From positions 1,240,001-1,304,000 of the forward strand of contig JADJWQ010000006.1 of NCBI GenBank assembly GCA_016716265.1: a DNA stretch of 64,000 nt, read 5' to 3'. The position numbers and the translations under genes were made by a program. Below are positions 35,330 to 44,338 of this stretch, piece by piece. A model generated the notes under the pieces. It saw nothing but the letters and a program-made list of their open reading frames with translations. It searched no databases and was not told where the DNA came from. The stretch's first letter is position 1. Every line of letters starts with the position of its first letter. The DNA comes from Planctomycetota bacterium. Lineage in GTDB: Bacteria > Planctomycetota > UBA1135 > UBA2386.

Positions 35330-37435
35330 ATGCCGCGCTCCTCCCCGCTCCGTTCGTTCGCTCTCGTCCCGCTGCTGCTGGCCCCGCTGCTGGCGCAGAA
35401 CCGGCCGCCGCAGGTCGTCGATCCAGCGCGCGACCTCCGCGTGCAGGCCTACTACGGCCAGGACCTGCGCATCCCGGTGCAGGCCGTCGACCCCGACGGC
35501 GATCCGCTGACGATGACGTTCAGCGAAGACCCACCGACCCCGGGCCTGCAAGCGGTGCCCGACCCGTCGAACCCCGGCCGCGCCGTCCTGACCTGGAACC
35601 CGGTGGACATCGCGCGCGACGTCGAGGTGACGGTGACCGTCAGCGACGGCGTGAATCCGCCGGTGCTCCGCAGGATCCGCATCGTCGCGTTCCGCTACCA
35701 CCCGTTCGGGCCGTTCGCGTCGATCACGAATCTCGAGCTGGGCCGACAACCGCCGGGCGGCGTCCGGACGGTCATCGACATTGATCTGCCGCGCGACGTC
35801 GTGCTGTACAAGGGCCAGCAGACCGTGGTCGACTTCACGATCACCGGCACGTTCCGCAACCAGCCGCTCGGCTTCGACACGTTCTACCTGATCCGTCACG
35901 TCGACAATCAGGTGGCCCAGCAGTTCGACGTCGCTCCCGCCAATTGGCCGAACGGCGGCGAGGGCCAGATCCGGATCCGTGTGCCGGTCCGCTGCGACAA
36001 TGACTGCAACGTCGTGTCGGCCGGCGCGCCCACCATCGACCTGCGCATCGGCACCGGGAACTGGCAACCGCTCGCCGTGACCGGGATCGCCACGCCACGG
36101 AGCTTCGGTCGCAGTCCCGCAGAGATCGGACTGCGCTTCGCCAACGTGGACCTGGACTTCCAGGAGCCCGCGGACTGGCAGCTACGGAAGCCGTACACCG
36201 TCCGCGTGCGTTGCAAGCGCCCACATCCACCGGTGTTGCCGGCCGGTGCGCCCGCGCCCGACCCGGCCTGGGGTGGCAGCCACGTCCTCGACGTCGAGGC
36301 GGCCGCGGCGGCCGCTCTCGGCTGGACCCCGAACGGCATCCTCGGTGTCGCGCAGACGCCGAACGGGCACTGGTTCGTGTCCAGCCGGCGCAATACCGCC
36401 TTACCCGGCTCCCCCCACTTCCTGCTGGAGTTCGATCCGGCCGGCGTCTTCGTCGCCGCACATACCGCACCGGCGGCGACCCTCGGCTCGGCCTGGGGCT
36501 TCCGCGATCTCGCCTGGGACCAGCGCGCCGACCCGGGATCGCGCCTGTACATGGGCGCCGAGAACTCGCTGACCGGCAACCGCGTGTTCGCGTTCGACTG
36601 GCACAACGGGGTGTTCGATCCGGGTCGCGACGTCGTCCTGCAGTCACCGACCAATGCGACCACGCGCGCGCTCGCCTACCTGCCGACCGGGCTCGACGGC
36701 GTCGGCCCACCGGCGCTCGTCACCGGCGACTGGTCCTCGCCGCCGACCTGGTTCGACGTCGCGTCCGGCGCGCTCCTGTTCACCGGTCCGTCGCTCGGCC
36801 AGTCGGTGTACGGCGTGGCCTACGACCCCGACACCCAGTCGCTGTGGTGGAGTCACCAACGCGGCAGCTCGCATCCCGCGAATCCCGGCACCGCGTTCAC
36901 GCAGACCGACCTGCTCGGCAATCCGACCGGCCAGCGGCTGATCGGCGACCTCGCCGGCACCAGCAGCGACCTCGCCGGTGGCTGCGAGATCGTGTCGGGC
37001 CCGAACGGCGAGGCGACGCTGGTCTACCTGAACCAGGGGGTGCCCGATGCGATCGTCCGGCTCCACGGCAGGTTCGAGGCCGGCCCACCCTGCGGCGGCC
37101 GACTGCGCTACCTGGGCGAGCCGTTCGCCGGCAATCCGGCCTTCCAGCTCGCGATCGACGGCGCCCCGTTCGGCGCGCCCCTCGCGTCGCTGTGGGTCGG
37201 CTTCCCGGCCGCCACACCGTTCTCGGCCCCGGTGCTGACCTGCGACCTGCTGCTCGATCCGGTCACCGGGTTCGGTGCGCTGACCGCCCCGCTGCAGCAG
37301 GGTAGCGCGCTGCTCCCGGTGCCGATCCCGCTGGCGATGGCGGGCGTCGACATCACGATGCAGGCCGTCGTGCCGACCGCCGGCCTGACCGCGATCATGC
37401 CGACCAACGCCGGCCGGCTGTGGTTCACGCCCTGA
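35330..37435 (+). CDS. Secreted protein: Ig-like domain, propeller-like region, shared C-terminal domain
   Basis: 701 residues with a signal peptide at about 1-23 (L-L-L-A-P-L-L-A-Q). Residues 26-125 are a cadherin/Ig-like module (V-D-P-D-G-D-P-L-T-M, then V-T-V-S-D-G-V-N-P-P). About 130-285 are further beta domains. About 290-580 look like a propeller: repeated short blades around F-V-S-S-R-R-N, A-F-D-W-H-N-G, V-T-G-D-W and S-L-W-W-S-H. Residues 590-701 are the C-terminal beta domain also found in five other proteins of this window. No catalytic residues recognised. Probably a surface or periplasmic binding protein. It lies downstream of the kinase, 152 bp away on the same strand, with a 14-bp GC palindrome at 35205-35218 between. 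Confidence 0.8.
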   Translation: MPRSSPLRSFALVPLLLAPLLAQNRPPQVVDPARDLRVQAYYGQDLRIPVQAVDPDGDPLTMTFSEDPPTPGLQAVPDPSNPGRAVLTWNPVDIARDVEVTVTVSDGVNPPVLRRIRIVAFRYHPFGPFASITNLELGRQPPGGVRTVIDIDLPRDVVLYKGQQTVVDFTITGTFRNQPLGFDTFYLIRHVDNQVAQQFDVAPANWPNGGEGQIRIRVPVRCDNDCNVVSAGAPTIDLRIGTGNWQPLAVTGIATPRSFGRSPAEIGLRFANVDLDFQEPADWQLRKPYTVRVRCKRPHPPVLPAGAPAPDPAWGGSHVLDVEAAAAAALGWTPNGILGVAQTPNGHWFVSSRRNTALPGSPHFLLEFDPAGVFVAAHTAPAATLGSAWGFRDLAWDQRADPGSRLYMGAENSLTGNRVFAFDWHNGVFDPGRDVVLQSPTNATTRALAYLPTGLDGVGPPALVTGDWSSPPTWFDVASGALLFTGPSLGQSVYGVAYDPDTQSLWWSHQRGSSHPANPGTAFTQTDLLGNPTGQRLIGDLAGTSSDLAGGCEIVSGPNGEATLVYLNQGVPDAIVRLHGRFEAGPPCGGRLRYLGEPFAGNPAFQLAIDGAPFGAPLASLWVGFPAATPFSAPVLTCDLLLDPVTGFGALTAPLQQGSALLPVPIPLAMAGVDITMQAVVPTAGLTAIMPTNAGRLWFTP

Positions 37436-37493
37436 GGCAGGGCGGGTGCGGGGACGCGCCTTCGCGCTCGAACTCGCGAGGGGATCCCGAAGT

Positions 37494-38114
37494 TCAGCCG
37501 GGCTGCTGGCTCAACGCTCGCTGCAGCAGGTCGGTGACGCCCAGCTCGTCGGCCTGGCGAGCGCAATAGGCCCTGTCGAGCGCCCCGCCCTGCTGCTTCA
37601 CGATACCCACGACGTCCCGCCACTGCCGGTCGGAGACCTCGCCGGCTCTGCGGTATGACTCCAACTCGGTCAGCAACGTGTCCTCCGCGGTCGCCATCGG
37701 CAGCTCCAGGTCGTCCGCGATACGTTGCAGCCGGGCGCGCGCCAGCTCCTCGCGGCTGAACTCCCGGTCGCGGACGGCGAACAGGTCGATCTTCAGGCCC
37801 GTCGCGAGGTGGATCACATTGCAAGAGCTGCGCTGCCGCGCGGCCGCCGTGATGAGCCGTTCGTCGGCGTAGAACGCTGCTCCCAGAGCGCGAGCGAGCG
37901 GCCCGGCGTGCTCGGCTCGCAGGTCGGCAACCAGGTCGAAGTCGTAGGTCGTACGGGGCTCCCCGTGCCTCGAGCTGGCCAGCGAGCCACAGATCATGAA
38001 GGTCACACCTGGTGGTGTGATGCAGTCAGACGGGGCATTATGGAGCCAGCAGCTGGAGTCCCTCGCGAGGCGCGCCGCCGCAGGCGAATTGGTGGATTCG
38101 TCGAGGCGGCGCAA
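37494..38114 (-). CDS. Nucleotidyltransferase-fold protein, start uncertain
   Basis: 206 residues if the TTG at 38114 is used. The core begins around residue 40 with I-C-G-S-L-A-S-S, then T-T-Y-D-F-D-L-V, the G-S and D-x-D signature of Pol-beta-type nucleotidyltransferases, followed by L-K-I-D-L-F-A-V, which carries the usual third acidic residue. The first 40 residues look like non-coding translation, so the start is uncertain or the N-terminus has been damaged. C-terminal helices (D-T-L-L-T-E-L-E-S-Y-R-R-A, D-V-V-G-I-V) resemble those of stand-alone antitoxin/toxin-type transferases. It lies downstream of the 89-residue gene on the same strand, a pairing I recall from other bacteria. Role unknown. 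Confidence 0.7.
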   Translation of the reverse strand: MRRLDESTNSPAAARLARDSSCWLHNAPSDCITPPGVTFMICGSLASSRHGEPRTTYDFDLVADLRAEHAGPLARALGAAFYADERLITAAARQRSSCNVIHLATGLKIDLFAVRDREFSREELARARLQRIADDLELPMATAEDTLLTELESYRRAGEVSDRQWRDVVGIVKQQGGALDRAYCARQADELGVTDLLQRALSQQPG

Positions 38115-38232
38115 CGTGGCGAGGGGCTTCAGAAGCCGACTCCGGAATGCCGCGGATGGCTGTATCGGACCACTGGATCGGTGAGCGCGGTCGTGACGAG
38201 GCGCAGGGCGTCACGATGGCCGCCGGACAGGC

Positions 38233-38502
38233 TCACCGATCGAGCTCCTCGGGGTCCACACCGTACGCGCGGATCATCGTCGTCCGGTCGAGCCAGGTGC
38301 TGACGAGGCGCAGGAACACCTCGCGCTCGTCCGCGTCGGGATGGCGCTCGCGGATGCCCTGTCGGGCGAGCTCCTGCGTCAGCTCGTTCAGCTGGAGCAC
38401 GACGCCGAACTTGTCGGCGGCGGACATGCGGCGCCAGATCTCGATCTGCACACGTTCGACCTGCGGGTCGGTGTCGGGACTCTGCGGGATCACGCGGCTC
38501 AC
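38233..38502 (-). CDS. Small helical protein paired with the nucleotidyltransferase
   Basis: 89 residues from GTG 38502. Composition is strongly protein-like: V-Q-I-E-I-W-R-R-M-S-A-A-D-K, then L-T-Q-E-L-A-R-Q-G-I-R-E-R-H-P and V-S-T-W-L-D-R-T-T-M-I-R-A-Y-G. It is predicted to be almost wholly helical and cytoplasmic. The 'WRRMS...GIRxRHP' pattern is familiar as a short conserved protein encoded beside nucleotidyltransferases, with no assigned function. A TACACT box 6 nt upstream of the GTG suggests a leaderless promoter of its own. The transferase gene lies 118 bp downstream; the helicase ends 113 bp upstream. A toxin-antitoxin-like pair is possible, but no catalytic motif is visible here. 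Confidence 0.75.
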   Translation of the reverse strand: MSRVIPQSPDTDPQVERVQIEIWRRMSAADKFGVVLQLNELTQELARQGIRERHPDADEREVFLRLVSTWLDRTTMIRAYGVDPEELDR

Positions 38503-38508
38503 GCCGGC

Positions 38509-38514
38509 AGTGTA
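38509..38514 (-). promoter_or_regulatory. Candidate leaderless -10 box (TACACT)
   Basis: TACACT on the minus strand, exactly 6 nt before the GTG of the 89-residue gene, with no ribosome-binding site between. This would let the small gene and the nucleotidyltransferase be transcribed separately from the helicase upstream. Confidence 0.5.
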
Positions 38515-38615
38515 GAGCGCACGGGTCCGATCGTCGCCGTGCGTCGCGCAACACGGCGGCTACGACCGCCGGGCAGCGATGCCGCCGGGCAGGCATCCGC
38601 GGAAGCCGCCCGGCT

Positions 38616-41561
38616 TCAGCTCTGCGGCACGCCGAGACCGACGAGTCGCTGCAGCTGCTGCATGCTCAGGCCCGGTGCGGTCCGCACGACGAGGCGGATC
38701 GCCTTGGTCTGGTTGCCGCCGCCCTTGGCGCCCGGACGTCGCCCGGCAGCCGCCTGCGCCCGGCCGAGCGCCCGGCGCAGTGCGATGCAGTCGGTGTCGG
38801 GCCCGAGTCGGATCGGACCGGGATGGTCGGGCAGCTCGAGCCGCCGCTCGGCCGCCCCGCGATCGAGCATCGGGCGGCTCACGAGCTGGACCTCGGTGAT
38901 CGCGGCCGACAGCTTCGCGAGGCGCTGCAGCACGACCGCGAGCCCGCGGTTGTAGTCGGCGTTCCACGCCTTGCTCGAGCCGCTGGTCCCACCACGGCTC
39001 TCGAACGCGATCGCGAGCTCGCCAGCCACGCGCTCGACGCGGAAGTGGGCATCGAGCTCGACCGCGTCGTCGTCGACGACGGCGAGTCGCGCGGTGGACT
39101 CGAAGCGCGGCGCGAGCCGGTACCCGTCGTCGATCTTCTTGCACTTCTCGCAGACAACCCCGCAGTCCGCGGCAGGGTCGTACACCGCATCACCGAACCA
39201 GCCGCGAAGCAGACCTGGCAGTGCGTTGGCCCCGTCCGCGGGCCGCGTGACCTGCACGATGTCTTCGCTGGCGAACTCGCCGATACAGCCCTCGCCGTCG
39301 ATGCGCAACGACACTCGCCCCCGTGGCAGGCCAGGCAGCAGGGAGCGGTCCGGTAGCTGGAGGACTGGCTCGCCCGCCTCGATGCGGATCGCGCATTCGA
39401 ATCGGTCCGGCGGCTTCTCGCGGGCCTGCGGGCGCAGCAGCTTCGCGAGGATGCGCTTCGCCTCCAGCTCGTAGGTGACCTCGCAGCCGGGCGGCAGCTC
39501 GAGCTCTCCCGCAACGAAGCGGCGCATCGCGGCACGCAGGACGAGCGGGTCGGGATCGGCCGCTCCCAGCGCAGACACGAACGCCCGCGGCGCGAGCTGG
39601 AAGGCCCGGTGGTTGCCCACGTAGTCGATGATCGTCAGCCGCTCCTTGCGCGGATCGAGCCGCAGGCCACGTCCGATCTGCTGCAGGAACAGGATCACCG
39701 ACTCCGTCGGGCGCAGCATCAGCACCGTGTCGAGCAGCGGCAGGTCCACGCCCTCGTTGAACATGTCCACGCAGCACAGGACCTCGAGCTCACCGGCTTC
39801 GAGGTCCTCGAGCGCCTGCTGCCGCGGCGCGCTGTCCGGGCCGGAGTGGACCGCGACGGCTCGGACGCCCCGGCTGCCCAGGAAGCCGGCCATATAGCGC
39901 GCGTGCGCCACGGAGCAGCAGAATGCGAGCGTCCTCCGGCCGCCCCGCCGCCGGAGCTGCTCGAGCGCATTGCGGGCGCGCGCCTCGGTGGCGAGCGCAT
40001 TCGTCAGCTCGCGCTCGTCGAAGCGGGAGCTGCGCCACGGGATGTTCTCGTAGTCGACGTCATCGGGAACGCCGAAGTAGGCGAACGGTGCCAGCTCTCC
40101 ACGACGGATGGCCTCGCCGAGATCGCATTGGTAGACGACCTGCCCGTCGCACAGCTCGCGGATGTCGTGGCCATCGGTTCGCTCCGGCGTCGCCGTCAGC
40201 CCGAGCAGGTAGTCGGGCCGGAAGTGCTCGAGCAGCCGGCGGTAGGTGTCCGCGCAGGAGTGGTGGAACTCGTCGACCACCACGTAGTCGAAGCGCTCGG
40301 GCGGGAACCTCCAGAGCTGCTCCTTGCGCGCGATCGTCTGGATCGACGCGAACAGGAGCTCGGCGTGCGGGTCCTTGTCCCCGCCGGTGAAGCGGCCGAT
40401 GCGCGCGGTCGGGCGCACGCGACGGAAGGCGACGATCGCCTGCTCGAGGATCTCGGTGCGATGCGCGACGAACAGCACGCGCGCCGCCCGCATGCTGTCG
40501 AAGGCCGCCAGCCAGGTCTTGCCGAGCCCGGTGGCGAGCACGACCAGACCTCGCCGGTGACCGGCCCGGCGCGCCGCGGCGAGCTCGGCGAGCGCCTCGG
40601 CCTGGATCGGCCGCGGCTCGACCGCCGCCGGCGCGGGCTCCGGCGGGATCGCCGGCAGCGTGCGGTCCGGATCGCGCCGCCGTTCGTAGGCCTCGATCCA
40701 CGCGTGAGTCAGGGGACGGACCCGCGGGTGGGCGAGGAGCTCCTCGAACGCCTCGCGGACCGCATCGAGACCACGGTGGTCGCCGCGCCCGACGATGCGG
40801 TAGTTCCACTCGACGCCGGTCTCGAGCGCGCTCCGCGAGATGTTCGAGCTGCCGACGAACGCGATCTGCCCACCGTCCGCGAGCTCGAATCGGAACGCCT
40901 TCGGGTGGAAGGCCGGGCCGGCGCCCCCCGTCTCGAACACCCGCAGGTCGACGGCTCCGTCGAGGTCGAGGAGGCGCCGGAGCGCGAGCGGCTCGGTGAC
41001 GTCGAAGTAGTCACCGGTCACGAGCCGGAGCACACCGCCGCGGGCGAGCAGGTCCGCGAAGCTGTCGTGCAGACGATCGAGGCCCGACGACATGACGAAG
41101 GCGGCCGCGACGTCCACCCGGGTCGCGGCGGGAAACAGACCCGCCAGATGGCGGAGCAGTGGATCGCGCCGGTCGCCGGTCACGAGCGCGCGGTCGTGGG
41201 GGAACGCCGCGCGATGCGAGCGGGTTCCGTCGCCATCGACCGTGCTCGCCTCGGCGACGACCGGCTCGATGCGCACCGTGAGGTGCCCTACCTCGCGCTC
41301 GACCCAGGTGACCCTGACGGACGGGTAGCCCCGATCGGCCCGCAGCGCAGCGCTCTCGCGAGCGATCGCTGCGAACAGCGCGGCGACCTCCGCTCCGGCC
41401 AGCTCCGCGAGCGCTCCGACGTGACGGCCCGGCGCCGCGAGCACACTGGCTCCGGTCCTGGCGCACCGCGACGTGACGACCAGCGGACGGTCACCCGGAG
41501 CCCGCTCCGCGGCGCGCGCGCACAGGTCGCAATGGTCGGTCGCTCTGCGGTCGTTCCCCAC
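38616..41561 (-). CDS. Degenerate-HIT / PLD-nuclease / SF2 helicase fusion
   Basis: 981 residues from GTG 41561. Residues 8-105 match a HIT-domain layout, but the histidine triad is replaced (G-H-L-T-V-R-I where H-x-H-x-H is expected). Residues 130-260 are a phospholipase-D-type nuclease: F-H219-P-K221-A-F, then V-G-S-S-N240. Residues 315-700 are an SF2 helicase: A-T-G-L-G-K349-T, D430-E-F-H433, T-A-T-P-E-R, V-H-S-G, F-N-E-G-V-D and Q-I-G-R-G-L-R. The C-terminal 250 residues contain C-x2-C (C-E-K-C) and end with G-G-G-N-Q-T-K-A-I-R. Helicases with PLD and HIT parts are known in repair and defence settings. Its neighbours here, a nucleotidyltransferase and a small protein, support a defence-like role without proving it. 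A TAGCGT box lies 9 nt before the start. Confidence 0.88.
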   Translation of the reverse strand: MGNDRRATDHCDLCARAAERAPGDRPLVVTSRCARTGASVLAAPGRHVGALAELAGAEVAALFAAIARESAALRADRGYPSVRVTWVEREVGHLTVRIEPVVAEASTVDGDGTRSHRAAFPHDRALVTGDRRDPLLRHLAGLFPAATRVDVAAAFVMSSGLDRLHDSFADLLARGGVLRLVTGDYFDVTEPLALRRLLDLDGAVDLRVFETGGAGPAFHPKAFRFELADGGQIAFVGSSNISRSALETGVEWNYRIVGRGDHRGLDAVREAFEELLAHPRVRPLTHAWIEAYERRRDPDRTLPAIPPEPAPAAVEPRPIQAEALAELAAARRAGHRRGLVVLATGLGKTWLAAFDSMRAARVLFVAHRTEILEQAIVAFRRVRPTARIGRFTGGDKDPHAELLFASIQTIARKEQLWRFPPERFDYVVVDEFHHSCADTYRRLLEHFRPDYLLGLTATPERTDGHDIRELCDGQVVYQCDLGEAIRRGELAPFAYFGVPDDVDYENIPWRSSRFDERELTNALATEARARNALEQLRRRGGRRTLAFCCSVAHARYMAGFLGSRGVRAVAVHSGPDSAPRQQALEDLEAGELEVLCCVDMFNEGVDLPLLDTVLMLRPTESVILFLQQIGRGLRLDPRKERLTIIDYVGNHRAFQLAPRAFVSALGAADPDPLVLRAAMRRFVAGELELPPGCEVTYELEAKRILAKLLRPQAREKPPDRFECAIRIEAGEPVLQLPDRSLLPGLPRGRVSLRIDGEGCIGEFASEDIVQVTRPADGANALPGLLRGWFGDAVYDPAADCGVVCEKCKKIDDGYRLAPRFESTARLAVVDDDAVELDAHFRVERVAGELAIAFESRGGTSGSSKAWNADYNRGLAVVLQRLAKLSAAITEVQLVSRPMLDRGAAERRLELPDHPGPIRLGPDTDCIALRRALGRAQAAAGRRPGAKGGGNQTKAIRLVVRTAPGLSMQQLQRLVGLGVPQS

Positions 41562-41692
41562 GCGCCCGCCACGCTATCGCGTGTGCGGGCGCAGCTCGAG
41601 CACGAGTCGGCGACCGGCACCCAGCACCCTCGCGGCATCGCTTCCAGTCGTGCACGTGGCGGCGGGCTGCCGCACAGGAGAGCGGGGAGAGC

Positions 41693-42565
41693 TCATGGCG
41701 GACCTCGCGGACCGGCACGGCCGGCGCCACGAGGCGCCGCGCGAGCCCCGGCGTCCGCGTCGAGCAGCTCGTCGATGCGAAGCAGCCGGTAGCCGCGCGC
41801 GACGAGTGCGTCGACCAACGGCCCGAGCTGGGCGTGCATCTTGTCGACGCGCGCGGAGCCGAGGTGCAGCAGCAGCAGGAAGCCGCACAGCCCGTCGGGC
41901 GCGGCGCGCTCGAACTCCAGGATCCCGTCGCGGATCCGGGTGCTCGGCACGAAGCGCGGGTCGGTCTCGGGGACGTAGTCGCGATTCGAGCCGGATCCCG
42001 GCGTGAAGTTGACGAGCGTGATCCCGAGCCGGGCGGCCCAGGCGACCTGCTCGCGGTTGAACCACTCGTACGGCGGCACGAACCAGATCGGCGCTCCCGG
42101 CGGCAGCGCCCCGCACGCCCGCAGCTCGGCGACGTTCGCCAGCAGGTCGGCCCGGAAGGTGGCCTCGTCGACGAGCGAGCGCGCGCGTTCGTCCCAGGGG
42201 CAGTAGAGCAGGTGGCCGTGCGAGTGCGGGCCGACGTAGTGACCGTCGGCGACCATCCGCCGGACCTGCGCCCGCTGCTCGGGTACCGCGAGATAAGCGC
42301 CGGTCAGGAAGAACGAGGCCTGCACGCCACGTTCGCGCAGCACGCCGAGGACCTCGGCGGTCCCCTCGCCGAACTCCCCGCCGGTGAACACCAACGCGAG
42401 CTCGCGACGCGTGCGATCACCGCGGATGATCCCTCCGTGGTCGTACTCGAAGCGGTCGTCGTGCTCGCAGCGGTCGCCGTACTCGCAGCGGTCCGGGCGC
42501 GGCGATGCCACACACGCTGCGAGCAACATGCAGGCGAGCGGACCTCGGCTCGCGACGACCGGCAT
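41693..42565 (-). CDS. NodB-like polysaccharide deacetylase lipoprotein
   Basis: 290 residues from ATG 42565. The lipobox L-L-A-A-C18 marks a lipoprotein. An in-frame 18-bp repeat then encodes three six-residue units rich in D, E, R and Y (about residues 26-43). The NodB fold follows: A-L-V-F-T-G-G-E-F where the family has T-F-D-D-G, then the zinc/metal histidines H114-S-H-G-H118, a V-P-P-Y-E-W-F block, and L-L-L-H-L-G near the end. The replaced aspartates mean that the catalytic base is missing or shifted, so activity is uncertain; some divergent family members also read F-T-x-x-E here. Expected on the outside of a membrane. It is divergent from the GH9 lipoprotein (90-bp gap), so the two may act on the same glycan. 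Confidence 0.82.
   Translation of the reverse strand: MPVVASRGPLACMLLAACVASPRPDRCEYGDRCEHDDRFEYDHGGIIRGDRTRRELALVFTGGEFGEGTAEVLGVLRERGVQASFFLTGAYLAVPEQRAQVRRMVADGHYVGPHSHGHLLYCPWDERARSLVDEATFRADLLANVAELRACGALPPGAPIWFVPPYEWFNREQVAWAARLGITLVNFTPGSGSNRDYVPETDPRFVPSTRIRDGILEFERAAPDGLCGFLLLLHLGSARVDKMHAQLGPLVDALVARGYRLLRIDELLDADAGARAAPRGAGRAGPRGPP
42443..42496. repeat. In-frame 18-bp tandem repeat, three copies
   Basis: Units at 42443-42460, 42461-42478 and 42479-42496, each sharing the core ACTCG(A/C)AGCGGTC. They lie inside the NodB-like lipoprotein gene just after the lipidation site and encode a charged spacer between anchor and enzyme. The copy number is likely to vary between strains. Confidence 0.8.
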
Positions 42566-42571
42566 GCGCGC

Positions 42572-42577
42572 ATGCTA
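42572..42577 (-). promoter_or_regulatory. Candidate leaderless -10 box (TAGCAT) of the deacetylase gene
   Basis: TAGCAT read leftward, 6 nt before the ATG at 42565, without a ribosome-binding site. It lies in the 90-bp divergent region with the GH9 gene, for which I see no matching box. Confidence 0.5.
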
Positions 42578-42655
42578 GCCCGGGCGGTTCACGAGCTCCC
42601 GACCCCGGTCGGGCCAGTCGCGGCGCGAGCTCGCGGCTCGGCCGGGCCAACCGCG

Positions 42656-44269
42656 GTGCGCAGACACCTCGCGGTCGTCCTGCTGCTCGCGGGCTGCGCG
42701 TCACCGTCCGGACCAGGCGGCGCAGCATGGATCCGGGTCAACCAGATCGGCTACCGCTGCGACGATCCGAAGATCGCGATCCTGTCGAGCGAGCGTCCGT
42801 GGGTGGGCACGTTCCGTGTCGGCGGGCTGGTCGCGGACATCGGCGACGACCAGGGCGCGTGGGGGCCGTTCGCGCACAACTACCGGCTCGACTTCTCGGC
42901 GCTGCGCGAGCCGGGGCGCTACGCGGTCGAGTGCGGTGGCGTCCGGTCGCCGCAGTTCACGATCGGTGACGACGCGTATGCGGCGGTGCCGGCGCGACTC
43001 GGCGAGTTCCTGCGGCTGCAGCGCTGTGGTGACAATCCCGTCAGCGGCGAACGCTGTCACCAGCAGGACGGCATCGACGTGGAGACCGGCGCGCGCGTCG
43101 ACCTGGTCGGAGGCTGGCACGATGCCGGCGACCGGCTCAAGCACATGATCACGACGTCGTACTGCGTGGCGGCACTGCACCTCGCGGGTGCCGACGACGA
43201 GGCGGCACACGGCTTCGAGCTGCTGCGCAAGATCCACCCGGATCCCGACACGATCTACGTGCAGATCGGCGACGACCGCGACCATCTGCCACCGGCCACG
43301 CTCTGGCACGACGACCGCTCGGACTACGGCCACGGACCCGGCGGACCGCGGGCCGCGTGGCCGGCGACGGGCGCACCACAGGGTCCGAAGTACCTGAACG
43401 CGTCCACCGGGGTCGCCAACCTCGCCGGTCGTACCGCAGCGGCACTCGCACTGATGGGAGCGGTCGAGAAGGCGCGCTCCGCCTATGCGCTGGCGATGCG
43501 CAAGCCGGGCGTCGCGATGTCGGTGCCGGTGCGCGCGCCGTACTACTACGGCGAGAGCACGTGGCGTGACGACGCCGAGTGGGGTGCGGTCGAGCTGTTC
43601 GTCGCGACCGGCGAGCGCGCGTTCCTCGACGATGCGATCACGCACGCGCGGGCGGCCGGCGCGAGCCTTTGGATGGGCGGCGAGCGGCACGGTCACTACG
43701 AGTTCTTCCCGTACGTGAACCTCGCGCACTGGCGGCTCCATCCCCACGCGCCGGACGACGTGCAACGCGAGCTCGAGGAGTTCTACCGGGACGGGCTCGA
43801 GCGGGTGCGCGTGCGGGCCGAGCGCAACCCGTACCGCCTCGGCACGCCGCTGGTCTGGTGCTCGGTCAACGATGTCGTCGCGGTCGCGACACAGGCGGTG
43901 CTGTACGAGCGGATGACCGGCGATCGTCGCTATCGGACGCTCGCGACCGAGGCGCGCGACTGGATCTTCGGGCGCAATCCGTGGGGCGTGTCGTTCGTGG
44001 TCGGAGTTCCCGCGGACGGCGACTCCGCCAGCCAGCCCCACCATCTGTTCTGGAAGCTCGCCGACCACCTCCCGGTCGGTGGCCTCGTCGACGGCCCGGT
44101 GTACCGGGACATCAACGAGGGACTGAAGTTCGACGACTTCGGCGTCGACCGTCTGGCGCGGTTCCAATCCGAGGTCGGCGTCTACCACGACGTATTCGCC
44201 GACTTCTCCACGAACGAGCCGATCCTCGACGGCACGGTGTCGCTGCTGCTGCTGCTCCGGCTCTGGTGA
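42656..44269 (+). CDS. GH9 family endoglucanase-like lipoprotein
   Basis: 537 residues from GTG 42656, chosen because it gives a lipoprotein signal (L-L-L-A-G-C14). Residues 23-105 are the Ig-like CelD_N domain (I-R-V-N-Q-I-G-Y, then G-R-Y-A-V-E-C). The GH9 (alpha/alpha)6 barrel follows: G-G-W-H-D156-A-G-D159 with the catalytic base, and near the end S-T-N-E521-P-I-L-D-G with the catalytic acid. The metal- and sugar-binding region V-V-G-V-P sits between. All key residues are present and length is normal. It should hydrolyse beta-1,4-linked glucan or a related glycan at the cell surface. It is divergent from the NodB-like lipoprotein, so both are surface-anchored polysaccharide enzymes. Confidence 0.92.
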   Translation: MRRHLAVVLLLAGCASPSGPGGAAWIRVNQIGYRCDDPKIAILSSERPWVGTFRVGGLVADIGDDQGAWGPFAHNYRLDFSALREPGRYAVECGGVRSPQFTIGDDAYAAVPARLGEFLRLQRCGDNPVSGERCHQQDGIDVETGARVDLVGGWHDAGDRLKHMITTSYCVAALHLAGADDEAAHGFELLRKIHPDPDTIYVQIGDDRDHLPPATLWHDDRSDYGHGPGGPRAAWPATGAPQGPKYLNASTGVANLAGRTAAALALMGAVEKARSAYALAMRKPGVAMSVPVRAPYYYGESTWRDDAEWGAVELFVATGERAFLDDAITHARAAGASLWMGGERHGHYEFFPYVNLAHWRLHPHAPDDVQRELEEFYRDGLERVRVRAERNPYRLGTPLVWCSVNDVVAVATQAVLYERMTGDRRYRTLATEARDWIFGRNPWGVSFVVGVPADGDSASQPHHLFWKLADHLPVGGLVDGPVYRDINEGLKFDDFGVDRLARFQSEVGVYHDVFADFSTNEPILDGTVSLLLLLRLW

Positions 44270-44338
44270 CGCCTGCGCTCGACATCGCGACCCGCGCGTC
44301 TGCAGCCGCGGTGGTCGACACCGCCGGCGCGCGGCCGC

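Noticed and set aside
38003..38020. Seven-base inverted repeat with 4-nt loop
   Set aside because: It lies within the uncertain 5' part of the transferase gene, is short, and is not associated with a gene end or promoter.
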